Shown in pieces: positions 32,801 to 46,287 of a DNA stretch of 64,000 nt; position 1 is the first letter of the stretch; each line of letters begins with the position of its first letter. Origin of the DNA: Pratylenchus scribneri (Eukaryota > Nematoda > Chromadorea > Rhabditida > Pratylenchidae); contig JAQSEB010000165.1 in assembly GCA_030063045.1 (NCBI GenBank), positions 186,001-250,000 of the forward strand, read 5' to 3'. A program made the translations under genes and the position numbers. The notes under the pieces are model-generated. The model was not told the origin of the DNA and did no database searches. It saw only the letters and a list, made by a program, of their open reading frames with translations.

Positions 32801-35800
32801 GCTGGGAGAAAGTGGCCTCAATGATTGAAATGGCCCGGGAGGAGATTTTCATTGCCGATTGGTGGTTGAGCCCGGAAATTTATTTGCGTCGACCAATGGC
32901 CGAGGGCAATCATTGGCGTTTGGATTATGCACTGAAGAGGAAGGCTGAGAAGGGAGTGCGAATTTTCATTCTCATCTACAAAGAGATGGAAATGGCCCTG
33001 GGATTGAAGAGCCTGTATTCGAAAAAACATCTTCAAGGACTTCATCCAAATATTAAGGTGGGATTTGTTAAATTAATTAATTATAATTAAAATTATATTT
33101 AAATTGGTCAAAAAATTTAAAAAATTCACAAAAATTTATGAAACTGTTTTTAATGAGAAAAGAATTTGTTAATTGTTAGGTACTTATTTTAATCCGTGAC
33201 TCCCTTTTTGAAATGAATTTATTTTTGACCTTCCCTAAATACGTAAGAGGCATTTTTCGATGAGGCCAGAAAATTAGAAATTTCCATTTTGAATTTTGGT
33301 GATTTGCAAAAATGGTTTCATAATTTGCTAAAAAATTGTAGCATAGAGAAAAAGCACAGAACTAAAAAGTTTCACTACTAAATTCGAATTTTCCGACTTC
33401 GGAAAACCAATATTACTTATTTTAAATACATTAAATCAATATTTTTTTATCAAGAAGGAAGATTAGAAACTAGATTATTGTATTTTATTAATTTTAATTA
33501 GGAAAGCTAAGCACGAATTTGGGCTCAATTTAAATTTTTTAATTTTAATTAAAAACATAAATGACAAAATTAATATTTACAAAAATGACCCAAAAATTGC
33601 AGGTGATGCGCCATCCCGACCATTACATTGGTTCGGGTACATTTTTCTGGGCACATCATGAAAAGCTGCTAATCATTGATCAGCTCATCGCCTTTGTTGG
33701 TGGCATCGATTTTTGCTATGGCCGATGGGATGATAGTCAACACGTGCTCACTGATTTGGGCTCAGTTCGTTTTTCGCCGCGTTCGGAACAATGCACAATT
33801 GCAAGTTTTATTTGTTTTAAATTTTAATAATTGATCGAGATTAATTGTAATTAATTTTCTTGGTGATCTAAATTTAATCAATGATCGGCAAACATGAATA
33901 AAAGACTTCATATAAGTGTTAATCAAAAAATTAAAAATATATTTTTCTATGGGGTAATTTTTTTATGATAAACACAAACCTAACCTTATTATATTCAATA
34001 ATATTTCAGTAATATCTCAAAATTTGGAAGCCAATTTACTTGTTTGCTTACAATTAGATAATTACTATTGGAAAATACTTTTTAGAATAAAAATTTTTGT
34101 ACATGAAAATGAAACTTTCTCTCCAATATTATTTATTTTTAAAAGTACGTATTAATCCAGCTTTAAAAAATATCCAGCACAATCTTTTTTAGATACTATA
34201 GGTTTCTCAATTTTGCTCTAGGATTAGGATTACTTCAAATCATCCTAAATTCAGGGATAGAATAGGATATCCACCCTATATGCGAAAGTACTCTTTGTCC
34301 TTGGGGATGATCAAAATTTTAATTTGTGCCCATATAACATATTTAAATACCCATAAAAATTAAAAAAAATAAAATTTTAATTTCCTTATTTAAGGAAAAG
34401 AATGCGGCTGCAAATTTACAAGGCAAAATAATTGGTGAAAAAGACCAGCATCCAGCAGAGGCTGAAATTTTGCAAGAAGTCCATCGAATCACCGAGGACA
34501 TCATCGACGAGGAAACGGGCAAAAAAATTGGCGAGAAAATCACCTCAACAATAAATCCAATTAAAAACGATGAAATCGATGCTGCAAATGCAAAAACACC
34601 GGTGAATACAACAAAAGAATGTAAGTTGATTTGAAGGGCAATAATTTAGAAAATTAAAAAGTTGAATTGGCTAAAAAATAATTAATTTGATAAAAGTGAT
34701 TATAAGACTTGGTGCTAATAAGGAATATATAGGAAACAGAGGATTATAAGTCACAATTTAATTAAAATTTTATTGAACCACCCGGACAGATTAAAAATTT
34801 TCATCAACCGGAGGCCATTTAGATTAAAAGGTTAACAATAAAAGCCCCTGAAGCCTAATCAAAAATCAATCACATTTTATGATGACCTAAAAATATTGAT
34901 TTTGCGGACAGGGAAAACTTTTTTATACTTTTCTTCACGAAATTAAATGGGTTTGGAAAGAACGGTTTTTAAAAATGAAGAAACAATGGTGTCGAAAAAA
35001 TTTAGATTTTACAACTAATTAGTGAAAAGATATAAATATAATTTATCAAATGACTCATCCGAACAGTCATTTGGTCAAATGGTTTAGTGCTTAGTTTAAA
35101 AAATAAAAAGGTTGACGGTTCAATTCCTTCTGTAGTAGGCGCATTTGAAACACGCCACATTAGATCCCAAATTGGTCTTCATGTTCAAAAAATGCGAAAA
35201 TAATGTTGGCATCATCCGGGAGTTCCTCTTCCTATCTTAGATAGCTCTTATGATGGGGTTATCCTCAAAGATGATGGCACAAAAAAATTTTTTAACCAAT
35301 TTATTTAATTTTTATCATCAAAAAATGTTATTTAAAATGATTAATTTTTTTTGCAAGAATCAGCAAAAATTATTAAAATTGGGCCAAAATTCTTTAAATT
35401 ATTTTCAAATTTATAGTGAATGGTCCAACTCTAAAATTGCAATGGACGACACCAAAACAACAACAACCAAAATTGCGGGATGTAATGCAAAAAGCAATGG
35501 GTCGAGTCCGTTCATCCGTTGGCCCAAAACGCGAAATGATGATCACCCCGGAGAGGACGCCGAATACAAGCAACACAAACACAACAATGGGCGAAGAGGG
35601 AATGGAAAGGACGGAAATGTTGTCGAGCGAAGATGGCAAACCAATGATTCGTTTCATGAATTTCACCAGCAATTTGTCGGCACTGGAGGAACATGACACA
35701 ACCGCAATTACAAATACGACAACGGAGGGATCGCCTCCAATGGGGTCAGTTTTGAAGACTTATTTGTGTTCAAAAAATTGATTTTCCAAATTATGATTGG

Positions 35801-38800
35801 CTTAATTCGAAAAAAAGAATTTTTATTTGGGTATTTGGAATCAGAAATGCTAAACATAGATGTTGACTTTCAGATAATTTCCTAATTTATTGTTTATTCC
35901 CAATCTTGGTAGCCAAATGTCTAAAAAGTTAATCGTTAAATCTTTTAAACAAAACTTTTCCAAAGTACAAATTTCGGCCTTTATTGACCCCCTACTTTAT
36001 TTGATCAAAAAATACATTTTACTTCCTTCTGCTGTTTTGACTTGGACTTTTCACAATAGAAATTTAGGGCATTAAATATTATTAATTCAATTCCTCCCTC
36101 AACCCCTAGCTTCGGATATACTAAGACCAAGATACTCAAATATGAATAAAATAAGGTCAAATTCATGTTTAATAAAATCCCCAATTATGCAATGTTTGTT
36201 TTTTAATATAATAAGATAATCGACAATTTTTTTTATTCTAATTTTTAGATATCCAAAATCGGGAAGCGTGCCAATTCCATCATCAGCAACGGCAGCAATA
36301 CCAATGGAGCCAAAGCAGCGGACATTGATGCGCCGAGTTGTGACAAATTTGAGACCAGAACGGGCAAAAAGACGTTGGAGATTGGCATTACAGCCATCGG
36401 AAGAGGCCCAGGATGAATACATTGTCAAGTGAGTGGAAACTGTGGAAACAAAGAACGTTTTACCTCCTTTTTAGCACATTCTCATACCTCATAGTTATTA
36501 ATTATATAAGGTATATTTTACATGCTTGGTTCCATATTTTGAACACTATTAGAAACACATCCTCCTTTATAGTTCCCTCAAAATAGCCACTGGAGTTAAA
36601 AAATGTAGGCGACCATTTAATACAATTATTACAATGCCAATTTCAACAAGTCAACACCGGGCACGATCCCTTTAATAAAAAAATTACTTTGTTTTTTTGT
36701 GCCATCATCTTTAAGGTCCCCCATTTTAAGGGAATCCATCATAACCGATGATGCTAACATTATTATCTCATTTTTTTCCCACATAAAGCCCTAAATTCGA
36801 GTTTCATGTGCGAGTAAAATGCATTTTCTCTCGGAATTAAAGGTTCAACCCTCTGAAATTACATAGGAACTTAAACGTAACCATTTAACTAAATGATTGT
36901 GCGGATGAGTCACTAATAAATTGAATTATATATATATTTTTTTAAATTAGTCGGAGATTTAAATTTATTGATCCTTAATTTGGTGGTATTTAAAATTTGG
37001 ATCCAGCTAAAACTTATGTACATGCACATAAAAGTTTCTAGGATAGGGTAAGAGTAAACGTCAAAATGGTTTTTCAGAGAATTAAAAACCACAGATAGAT
37101 CAGAGTCAGCCCATATAATCTGAGATTTTCTGGATTAATCTACCTAATCAATATTTAAAGAGCAGAAAAATGTAGTAACCAAATTGATAGCCATATTAAA
37201 TTCCAGTACAAAATTAATAGAAATAAATTTCAACAAATATAAATAAGCAATAAATAAAATTTATTTCCCATTTCATCACAGTTATTGTCGACTGCAAGAG
37301 ACCAAAGTGGATATGTCCGGGTTGCAGGGTGCTGGAAAATTGTGGCCTGGCAAAGATTATGTCAATTTCATTCACAAAGATTTCGTGGATGTGGACATTG
37401 CATACAGCGGTAAATTTAAGGGGAGCTTATAAACAACAAAAATTGTTCAGTTTTTACAAAAACCAGTTTCAAAAAATAAGCGCTTACATTTCAATTTTAA
37501 GCAATAACATTGATTTTTTTGTAAAAATGTTTTAACTACCTTTTGAGAAAAACACACAAATATTGGAAAAATATTCCAGAATTTTTTTAAATTAGTGCTT
37601 TTTGACATAGCTAAATTACTGATAATTCGGAATCAAAAATAATTTTTTTATTTCCACAGATTTTATCAATCGATATGACACTCCGCGAATGCCTTGGCAT
37701 GACATTCATTCCCTTGTGTACGGATCGGCTGCCCGTGACGTTGCCCGGCATTTCATTCAACGTTGGAATGCAACAAAGGTATTTTTTACTTTTTACCACA
37801 CATATTTTGGTGAAGCAAAAATAGTATTTAATTTCCCAAAATAAACACTGAATAAAAAAAGTATTGAAAATGCAAAAAAGGTCATAAATAGAATACAAAA
37901 AAATCCTCTCAGTTTGGTTTTTATAACATTTAAACCAACAATTTGGTTTTTTCTGAACAACTGCGACGTAATACATCATTGAGGATTCGAACCACATCAT
38001 TTTTAAACATTTTCCAATGTCCTTATCCATTCGGCTATTGATGTGCTGCGGGGATTCATAGATTTATTTTTAATTTAAGTTCGACGCATCTTGATGAAAT
38101 CAAATATGGTTTGGGGATTTAGGATAATTTCAATATTTGTTTTCCACCAATTTTTTTTTCGTCAAATTAATAGCATATTTACTGTTAGAGAATAATAAAA
38201 ATTTACATTTTTGCAGACCGAAAAACTCAAGGACGACGTTGCCTACCCATATTTGCTGCCAAAATCCTACAATTCTGTGCGAGTACCAAAAATATTCTTC
38301 AGCCCTGACACACAAAGGGTTGAGGTTCAAGTGCTTCGCTCGGTCGCCCATTGGTCATCACTGATCGACAAAACCGAGGATAGCATTCAACAAGCCTACC
38401 TTTCATTGATAGCTAATGCCCGCCATTATGTGAGTTTTTATTTTTAGATTAATTGTAATCCATAATTAACATTACATTGCTATATAAGCCCAAATTTTAG
38501 CTAATAATGCGAGTGGATAGAGCACATAAATTCTTTATTAAATGCAAACATTGATAGAATTATTATTCAAAGACTAAAATCACCACCCAAGTTCTTAAGA
38601 TTTAAGCACATCCTAACCTTTATAAATAATATTTTCATGTTTGATAGAGAATTACTTGCCCCATATTCAATAAAAAAATTAAAAATATTTAAATGATTGA
38701 AGCCTAAGCCTAAATTATATATTTCAACCATTTAACCGTCAGCATTCTACTTCCTCTTTATAGTTTCGCAAAAAACATATCAGGGATAAGGATAACAAAA

Positions 38801-41422
38801 AATAATAGTTTGAATTTATGACTAATCACTATTTTAGTCTTAAAATGAGCATAAATAGGATAATTTGATATGTAATCCATATTAATATGAAAAAAGCTAA
38901 AACACTCATTTTTCTTTATCTTTATTCACCATCTTATAGGTCTACATTGAAAATCAATTCTTCGTTTCAATGATTGGCAGTTCCGAAGTGCATAATGGTA
39001 AATTTGAAAATTATATTGCTTTATTTAATTTAATGTTGTAAAAATTTATAGAAATTTGCCGAGTCCTTCACGATCGCATTTTACGTGCACATCAGTGAGT
39101 AAATACAAATTATTATTTTTATATTTAAGTTGATAAATTGAAATTTTATGAGATGTAGTCTAAAATAACAAATATTATTTTTTCAAATAAAAATATTTCA
39201 AAATGATTTTAAGGGGCCTAAAAATTAAATTCCATGAAAATTTTTGTAGATCAAACAAACCGACCATCTTTCTAATTGATTTGATATTTTTTACTTTCAC
39301 CAATCAGCACTAATAAGCCATAAAATCGGTTTTGGAGCCTAAAGTTTCCAGTTTTTATTTTTGGTGGTTTGATTAATAATTTTGATTGATAATAAACTTT
39401 CGATTAAACTGATCCAAAAAAGAGACGACAAAATAATAAGATTTTATTGAATTAAATCTCTAAATTTTACTCCTATTTATTTTACATTTTTGCATAGGAA
39501 AAAGGAAACATTCCGTGTTTTTGTGCTCATCCCGCTTCTGCCCGGCTTCGAAGGCGACATCGGCGCCACCTCATATTCAGCCCTGTTGGCCGTCCTCCAT
39601 TGGACAATGCTTTCAATTGCCAAAGGCGAACATTCCCTGGTGGAACAATTGCGCAAATCCGGCGTCACAAATGTCCACGATTACATTTCATTTTGCTCAC
39701 TTCGAACTTGGGATGAACTGTGCGACAAATTGGTCACCGAATTGGTCTACATTCATTCAAAGTTGATGATTGTGGACGATTTGTACACAATCATTGGCAG
39801 TGCAAACATCAATGACCGGTCGCAGAGTGGAAATCGGGATTCAGAGGTGGGTAGAAATTAATAAAATCTTTACTTTTCAAAAATTCCAATCACACAAATT
39901 ATTTAATATAACGCAAAGGAGACACTCTAAAAGGAAATTATAGTGAATTTATCATTTTTTTGCATATTTTCTTAAACCTAAGCTTCAAATTTAAATCAAA
40001 CTAAAATTCTATGCTTCTCTTTTGAATCCATTCCGAATTATTAAAAAAAATTTTAAAAAATTGGCAAAATATAATTTAATTTTTCGCTTAATCTAAGTTG
40101 GTTGATAATCGTAATATTAAATTTACACCTGTTGACAATTTTATGTCCACAAAATGAACCAATTTTTCGAATGCAAAAAGTTTTCCTTAAGAGTTAATTG
40201 ATGTTGCCAAAAATATGCAAAACAATTCATTTCCATTAAACGATGAATCATCGTGGCAGGTTTAGTTGAATCGGTTAAGTGATTGACCAAAAAGCTCTTT
40301 CAGCAAAGTTCGACTCCTCTTAGGAGGAATTAATAAAAAAATAAAGGGGAAATGACGAGCAATATGTCGATTTCTGAATTGATGGTAAAAAGGCCTTCAA
40401 TATGATAAAAATTGAATCCGACTTTCCGATCCCCTTTTTTGAATTTTTAAATTATAGTAACGATCCGCATTAAAAGGAAAAAAGGAAATTTAATTTTAAA
40501 AAATTTTTAGAAAAATATTTTTAAATATTCCAACAATAAATTTAAGGTTTGTCTGTTGATCACGGATCATGAATTTGTGCAAAGTCGAATGAATGGATTG
40601 CCCTACACTGCCGGCAAATTTGCCCATTCCCTTCGAAAACGCCTCATGATGGAACATCTTGGCCTGCTGGAGGACTCATTTCCACGCACAAAGGCCAAAG
40701 AACGCATCGATGTGGACGATCCAATTTGCCCTACATTTTACACGGACATTTGGTGCAGAATTGCTGAGACGAACACACGCATTTATGAGGAAATATTCCG
40801 ATGCTATCCAACAAATTTGGTAAGTCATTTTTGGAGGATAAATCCATAAAAGAGTACCAATTACATTTCATAGATCCAAAAATAAGAAAATAAATTTTAA
40901 CTAAAAATTGGCTGGCTATTCCCCAACGATTAAGCTTATGGAAATTTTTATCTCCGCTTGGAATTATCAAAAATTTAGATAATCCTTTTAGTTTTCCTTT
41001 AACCATAAAATTTTTATAATTCCATCCATATTTTCTCAAAAATTTGCTCTCAGGAAATAATTATTCACATTTTAAAGCAAAAAATTCCCAATTCATAAGA
41101 AAAAACTCTCAGGGAAGGATTAAAACGAAAATTTTGAAAGATGAATAAAAATAGAATTATTAGAAGTCCCCCATAGGCCATAAATAATCAATTATTCCAA
41201 AATTTAATTTATTTTCATTCACAGGTTGAAACCTTTGACGAACTGCTTGCCTGGAGATCGGAGAAGAAAATTGCAGAAAATGAGCCGGAAAAGGCGCGAG
41301 GGGAATTGGCAAAATTGGTTGGCTCATTGGTGGAATTCCCAATACATTTCTTGCGCAATGAGAATCTTTCGCCAACATTTGCCTCCAAGGAAGGATTGGT
41401 GTCCAGCTCCATATTCGTTTGA
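26846..41422 (+). CDS. pld-1: Phospholipase D with PX, PH and two HKD motifs
   Basis: Twenty exons: 26846-27081, 27128-27256, 27870-27972, 28422-28730, 29338-29489, 30099-30254, 30745-30894, 32781-33057, 33603-33800, 34395-34620, 35417-35744, 36249-36428, 37282-37409, 37660-37778, 38217-38429, 38940-38997, 39052-39094, 39498-39846, 40547-40819 and 41225-41422. The product hydrolyses phosphatidylcholine to phosphatidic acid at membranes. PX ([20 protein letters not shown]) and PH ([14 protein letters not shown]) domains bind phosphoinositides. HKD1 is [17 protein letters not shown] and HKD2 is [19 protein letters not shown], both intact. An inserted disordered loop (exons 10-12) and the PIP2-region motif [12 protein letters not shown] lie between them. 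All exons join in frame. Intron 9 uses a GC donor (GCAAGT at 33801). Intron 7 begins with a duplicate of the next exon's start. Confidence 0.93.
30895..30934 (+). other. Duplicate of PLD exon 8 start at the head of intron 7
   Basis: The intron begins GTTTGTGGATGCAAAAGATT and matches the first bases of exon 8 (32781 onward) at about 33 of 37 positions. If the intron is retained, translation continues in frame through this copy ([12 protein letters not shown]) and stops at the TAA at 30932, giving a protein without catalytic domains. Confidence 0.8.
30960..32695. repeat. PLD intron 7 minisatellite, about 26-bp units
   Basis: Around 65 imperfect copies of a T-rich unit like TGTGTTTTTGCACTATTCTG. 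A higher-order duplication is present: about 31305-31905 recurs nearly identically at about 32085-32685. Frames opened on either strand are repeat artefacts. Confidence 0.92.
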
Positions 41423-42039
41423 TGAACAAAATTTGACTGCTAAAGGCAAAAGAATACTTTGTTTGAACCCATTCAATTTTTCCCCATTCATTTGTCACAA
41501 ATTATTATTTTTTTTCAATCTTCATTCCCATAACTCCAAGCCTCATAATGAAATTTATTAAGTTTAAAAATGGACCAAAATCAATTTTAAAAATATGTAA
41601 TTTTATTTTATATTAATAAAAAAGAAAAAAAATTCGATCATTTAAACTTAATAATTTCCATCGCCCAATTTAATTAATTTTTTTTCAAGCCATCATCCCA
41701 TTGTGACATTTTATTCTCTTATAAAAAACATTTGCCAAATGAGAACATTGAGACTTAATCCTTCCAATCCACAGCCAAAAATAATAATCATTCATTCATT
41801 GAGACAATATTTTCTTTTAATTTTAAATGCCACTATTCTAGTATTAAATTGTTCCCTGTGAGACTAGAAATTGATATTCATTTCCTTTATTAATTTTATA
41901 AATAAATTTTAATAAAAATGGTTTAAAAATTTAAAATAAATTACAATTATACTATTATTCTATCAATAAAATTGAGTAAAATGCGCATTCACAAATCTAA
42001 TTTAATGAAGGGGGATTTGAAAGAATTAAAAATCGGAAC

Positions 42040-42242
42040 ATGCGGAATTATTCTAAGAACAGGCGGAATTATTCTAACCAGGCGGAATTATTCTAAGAAT
42101 AGGCGGAATTATTCTAACCAGGCGGAATTATTCTAAGAACAGGCGGAATTATTCTAACCAGGCGGAATTATTCTAAGAACAGGCGGAATTATTCTAACCA
42201 GGCGGAATTATTCTAAGAACAGGCGGAATTATTCTAAGAAGC
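42040..42242. repeat. Alternating 19/21-bp tandem repeat
   Basis: Ten or so copies of GGCGGAATTATTCTAA, ending alternately in CCA or GAACA, so the true repeat unit is a 40-bp dimer. The unit is GC-richer than its surroundings. Confidence 0.88.
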
Positions 42243-43133
42243 TTAACCCGCTGGTTCTTTAGGTCTATATATTTTCTTTTTGTACTATTTTTTATTGAAG
42301 CCGGCCCAGAAGAAAGATATTGACGAAAAAATATATTTGTTATATTTGAATAATTTTCTTTGATTTTTTCGTTATTTTATAAAAAATTATTTTTATTGCC
42401 TTTTTTCAAAAAATTATAAAACAGAAACCGAGAAATTTTCATAAATCCAAATTGAGATTGTCAAACTTGCCAAAACCGAGGATCTCGATTTAAAACCGAC
42501 TTTAGACTAATCTCTATTTCCTACACAATACTCAATTATCCTTAAGTGGATTAAATTAAAAATATTAAAGAAGTAAGCAACTTCAAAACTCAATTAGAAA
42601 TGGACTTTTTATGTTAGCAAAATACTGAATATATTTTATTTTTGATATCTAATAATTTTCTGTGAAGAAAGTGATTTCACTTATCTCGCAATAAAATTCC
42701 ACATAATCATTGAGAAATTCATCTTTCTCGCCTGCTGAGTTTGCATCTCATAAAATAAATCCAAAAAAATGTATAATTATTGTGAATAAACAGTCATAAT
42801 TTAAAATTTGTGTACAACTTCTCGTCGAAAATTATATAAATAAAAAATATTAAATCATCCAAAAAATCATTTTTTGCACCCATGGGTTGCAACACATAAA
42901 TTAAATCGTATAAAAATTGAATAAATATTGTGAATAAACAATAATAATTAAAAATTCGTTCACACATGCGATACAAAAAAATATAAATTAAATCAAAATA
43001 TTAAAATAAAAATAGAAATAAATTTTTTTAACAAGAAAATTATAAAATTCCTTCAAGTTTTGTATTTGTGATACGGGAAGAAAAATTACAATTTTGACCA
43101 ATTGTTTCAAAGTAAATAAACCAATATATAACT

Positions 43134-43310
43134 AACTAAATTCTTAAAATTCCACTCATCAAATTTGCCTCCCACATTAATCATAGGCGAATGGATGCCT
43201 GAATCCATCTTTGAATGAATATACAAGTTGGACCCAATTGTGTTTTGCGTCAGGATATGCCCGATGGCTTTTGCCCGACAACCTTCTGCATTAAATCCCC
43301 GTTCATTCAT
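43134..43310 (-). CDS. Possible exon of unknown protein
   Basis: A GC-richer island in very AT-rich DNA encodes MNERGFNAEGCRAKAIGHIL and about 35 further residues. No family is recognised, and an acceptor (TTTAATGCAG) inside it would also allow a short terminal exon in another frame. The composition is the main reason for listing it. Confidence 0.2.
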
Positions 43311-44249
43311 ATATTAATTTAAAATAATAGAAATTTTGTTGAATCGGAATTTGTCATAAATTTGAGCTATAAAATAAAAGTCAAAGTTAGTCATAATTAA
43401 ATGAGAATAAATAGTATTTACTATTTATTTGTTTTTTTCCATTTATGTAATTTTTTATTCATATCAAGATTTAAGCTAAATTTATAAAATAGTTTGTCAA
43501 GCATTACACTGATTTTGAACTATAAACAGATTTAGTATTCATCAGAGATATTTTAAAAATGATTATCTTAAGCAATTCTAGCAATTGAGAAATTTTTATG
43601 TCTTCATATAATCCTCAAGACAATATCACAATTCTCATTTTTTTCCTTTTATAAAATTTCTATCAATAGTAGAGAAAATACAAAAACACAATTCTGATTC
43701 TGTTTACAAAATTCTAAATTCACAATTTTAATTTATCATATTAAATTCAATTTTGTCAAATGAATAACAGGGAAATCAATGTATTTTATAAATATTTTCA
43801 AGCCCCTTTAATTCATAATTCTCTTTTCTCGTTATGTCCTCCTTTTTCCATGGCCTTCTCATATCTTAACGGCTTTCCATCTTCGTATTCAAATTTTATT
43901 CTATTTATAAATTTTGAACTACCATTCTAGGATTTTTGCCGATTAAATATATTAATCTTTTTAAAAATGTTTCCCTAACTCGATTCAATTTTCCAGAATG
44001 CAAAAAGAAGGTACTTTATCAAAAATGGTTTGTTATGTCAGATTATTAATTAAGTATTAATCGGATGAAAAAGATGAAGGAGAGAATATTGTCAAATTAA
44101 GTAGGCTTGAAAAGTGAGCAAAAGACAATTATATATTTCATCAGAACATTCGGGGTGAATATAATTGAGTTTGATGAGTGGTCATGGCTCATGGAACTGT
44201 GAGAAGGCAAAACAAAGTGAGAATGTTGCTTATAGGGAATTTAAAGGGA

Positions 44250-44268
44250 GGGGGGGGGGGGGGGGGGG
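44250..44268. repeat. Run of 19 guanines
   Basis: Uninterrupted G19 in intergenic DNA of otherwise low GC content; capable of G-quadruplex formation. Confidence 0.9.
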
Positions 44269-44571
44269 ATGGATGAAGTTTAGGAATTAGGAGAGCGAAA
44301 AATATTATATGAATTATGATTAAAAGTAGGCTTGGTAACAAATTAAGCAAAAGTATTGAAAATTAAAATTAAACAAATTAAATTAAAAGATTCATCTTAA
44401 ATCGAGAGGATAGCAGAGTTTAGAAAGGTGAAAAAATTTTGTTGAAATTGAAATGATTTTAATTGGTTGTGGTTAGATGAAATCAACGAATGAGAGAGAA
44501 GAGGTTCAAATTCAAAAATCATTTAAAAACGTTCATCATCTGTCGCACATTTCAATTCATTCTTTTTGCCA

Positions 44572-44693
44572 TTAAACACCAGGTCCACCACAGTAGACTT
44601 TGAATGATGCGCAAGCTTCGTAGGTAACAGGCAAGCGCTGGAAATGAGCCTTCATCTTCGGTGCGGGTCCTTTCACCGGTGGTCCTTCGGGAT
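44572..44693 (-). CDS. Terminal exon of an unidentified gene
   Basis: On the minus strand an acceptor (TTCTTATTAG) precedes 40 codons reading DPEGPPVKGPAPKMKAHFQR and ending ASFKVYCGGPGV before a TAA. GC content and codon order look coding. Upstream exons were not found between here and the nuclear receptor gene, so they may be short, distant or lost. Two cysteines and Pro/Gly-rich ends are visible. The family is not recognised. Confidence 0.4.
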
Positions 44694-46287
44694 CTAATAA
44701 GAAAAGAATTAACCAAATATATTATTTGAAAAGAATATTATAAAATTTATGCTTCTTTTGGATCAACGAATTTTTTTAAATTAAATATAACTAATTTAAT
44801 TTAATTCAAATTGCTTCTTAATTTCACTTTTTTATTGATTGAATTTTATTGCAATATTAGAGACAATATAGAATAACATTAATGTCTACTATTTCTTGCG
44901 ATTGTAAAATATCAAAAAATTTTTTGGCTATAATTGTAATATTGTTTATTTATATTTTATTATATAGCTTATTCGATAAAGTATGAATTCTCTTGAAATA
45001 TTTAACTAATAAATGCCGATTTGATATGATTTATAATTTTAAGTGATAATAAATTAGATTTTTAAATAAATATATTTGATGAGACTTTTTAAACCAATCA
45101 AAAATTAGTTATAAACAAAATGGTAGTCTTACAATACGATGAATCCTTGATGAAAACAAAAGAAAAAATTGGTAGCCTTCCAATACATTGAAAAATTGGT
45201 AGCCTTCCAATACATTGAAAAATTGGTAGCCTTCCAATACATTGAAAAATTGGTAGCCTTCCAATACATTGAAAAATTGGTAGCCTTCCAATACATTGAA
45301 AAATTGGTAGCCTTCCAATACGGTGAGTCTAGGAGTCCATGATGACTAAAAGTGATGGTTGATGGGTTAAACAATGAGCAATTTGCCATTAGCCAAAGTA
45401 AAAACTGAACTTCATTTGATTTAGGATTTTAAAACTTCTCAACTTTGACATCTACCAATCTAGGGTAAATTGACATAAAAATTTACGCTAAAAATTAATC
45501 CCCGATATCTTTTCATTCAAAAATAATTCTTTATTATTAGATAGATTTTAAATTATTTATAAAGGTAATTTTCTTTCTTTGGGCTTATTGATTGACTACC
45601 TATTAGATAAAAATTAATGAATGAATAGAAAGCTTAAATAAAAATATTTAAAAATTTTTCAAATATAATATCAAAATAATTAATCAACATATTCCTAAAA
45701 AGGCGAAAATACGTTTCCCTAAAATTTTAGAAAAATTTTCGAAAGAATATCCTAACTAAGTTTACATTTAGATATAATTTGTTGTTTACATAACAATGAC
45801 TGATGGTGACAGATAATATTATTTACATCAAAACAGAACACCAATTAAAGCTTTTCTTGTTAAATAAAAGAAATTTTCTTTTAATATAAATATTTGACTT
45901 TATATTTATCTTGTTTTAGTTACCAAAATTTTGCGCCGCCGTTATAAAGTCTTAAATCAGTCTTAATTGATATCATTTACCCAATCAAGAATAGAAAATT
46001 AAAAAAAAACACTTTAATATAGGGTTGAAAATAAATAAAATTATGAACTGTTAATGATGAATGCTTGCAGTTGAAGAAATAGGCTAAGGAAGCAACTCTT
46101 GAGATTTGAGATTGAGAGGAATTGAACAAATTTAATCATTATTAAATCAACAGAACTTAACTTTCAAATAAATTAAATAATTGATGCAAACTTCAAGGGA
46201 AACAAATGCCTCATAAAAAGATAACGTGAGTTTAGATACAAAACCATTTTTAAATATAAAAATTCGTTACTCATTCAAAAGTTTGAT
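44694..46287. other. AT-rich spacer with a 27-bp palindromic tandem repeat
   Basis: Apart from the tandem repeat at about 45160-45322, I see no gene in this stretch. Confidence 0.4.
45165..45322. repeat. 27-bp tandem repeat, six copies
   Basis: Unit AAAAATTGGTAGCCTTCCAATACATTG. Each unit contains the inverted repeat ATTGG...CCAAT around a 7-nt loop. Because the unit is a multiple of three it keeps frames open on the minus strand, but there is no sign of a protein. Confidence 0.88.

Larger units (their letters stand above)
41423..44571. other. Intergenic, AT-rich, with satellites
   Basis: Between the PLD stop and the next minus-strand exon. It contains a 20-bp satellite at 42040-42242 and a run of 19 Gs at 44250-44268. 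A coding-like frame on the minus strand at 43134-43310 is listed separately. Otherwise no gene is seen. Confidence 0.45.

Noticed and set aside
45109..45389. Minus-strand frames with GYQFFNVLE or YWKATNFSM repeats
   Set aside because: The 27-bp tandem unit is a multiple of three, which keeps all frames open; no protein features beyond the repeat.
46096..46107. ACTCTTGAGAT outside the retroelement as a hairpin copy
   Set aside because: The arms do not pair beyond the core and there is no adjacent CTTG.
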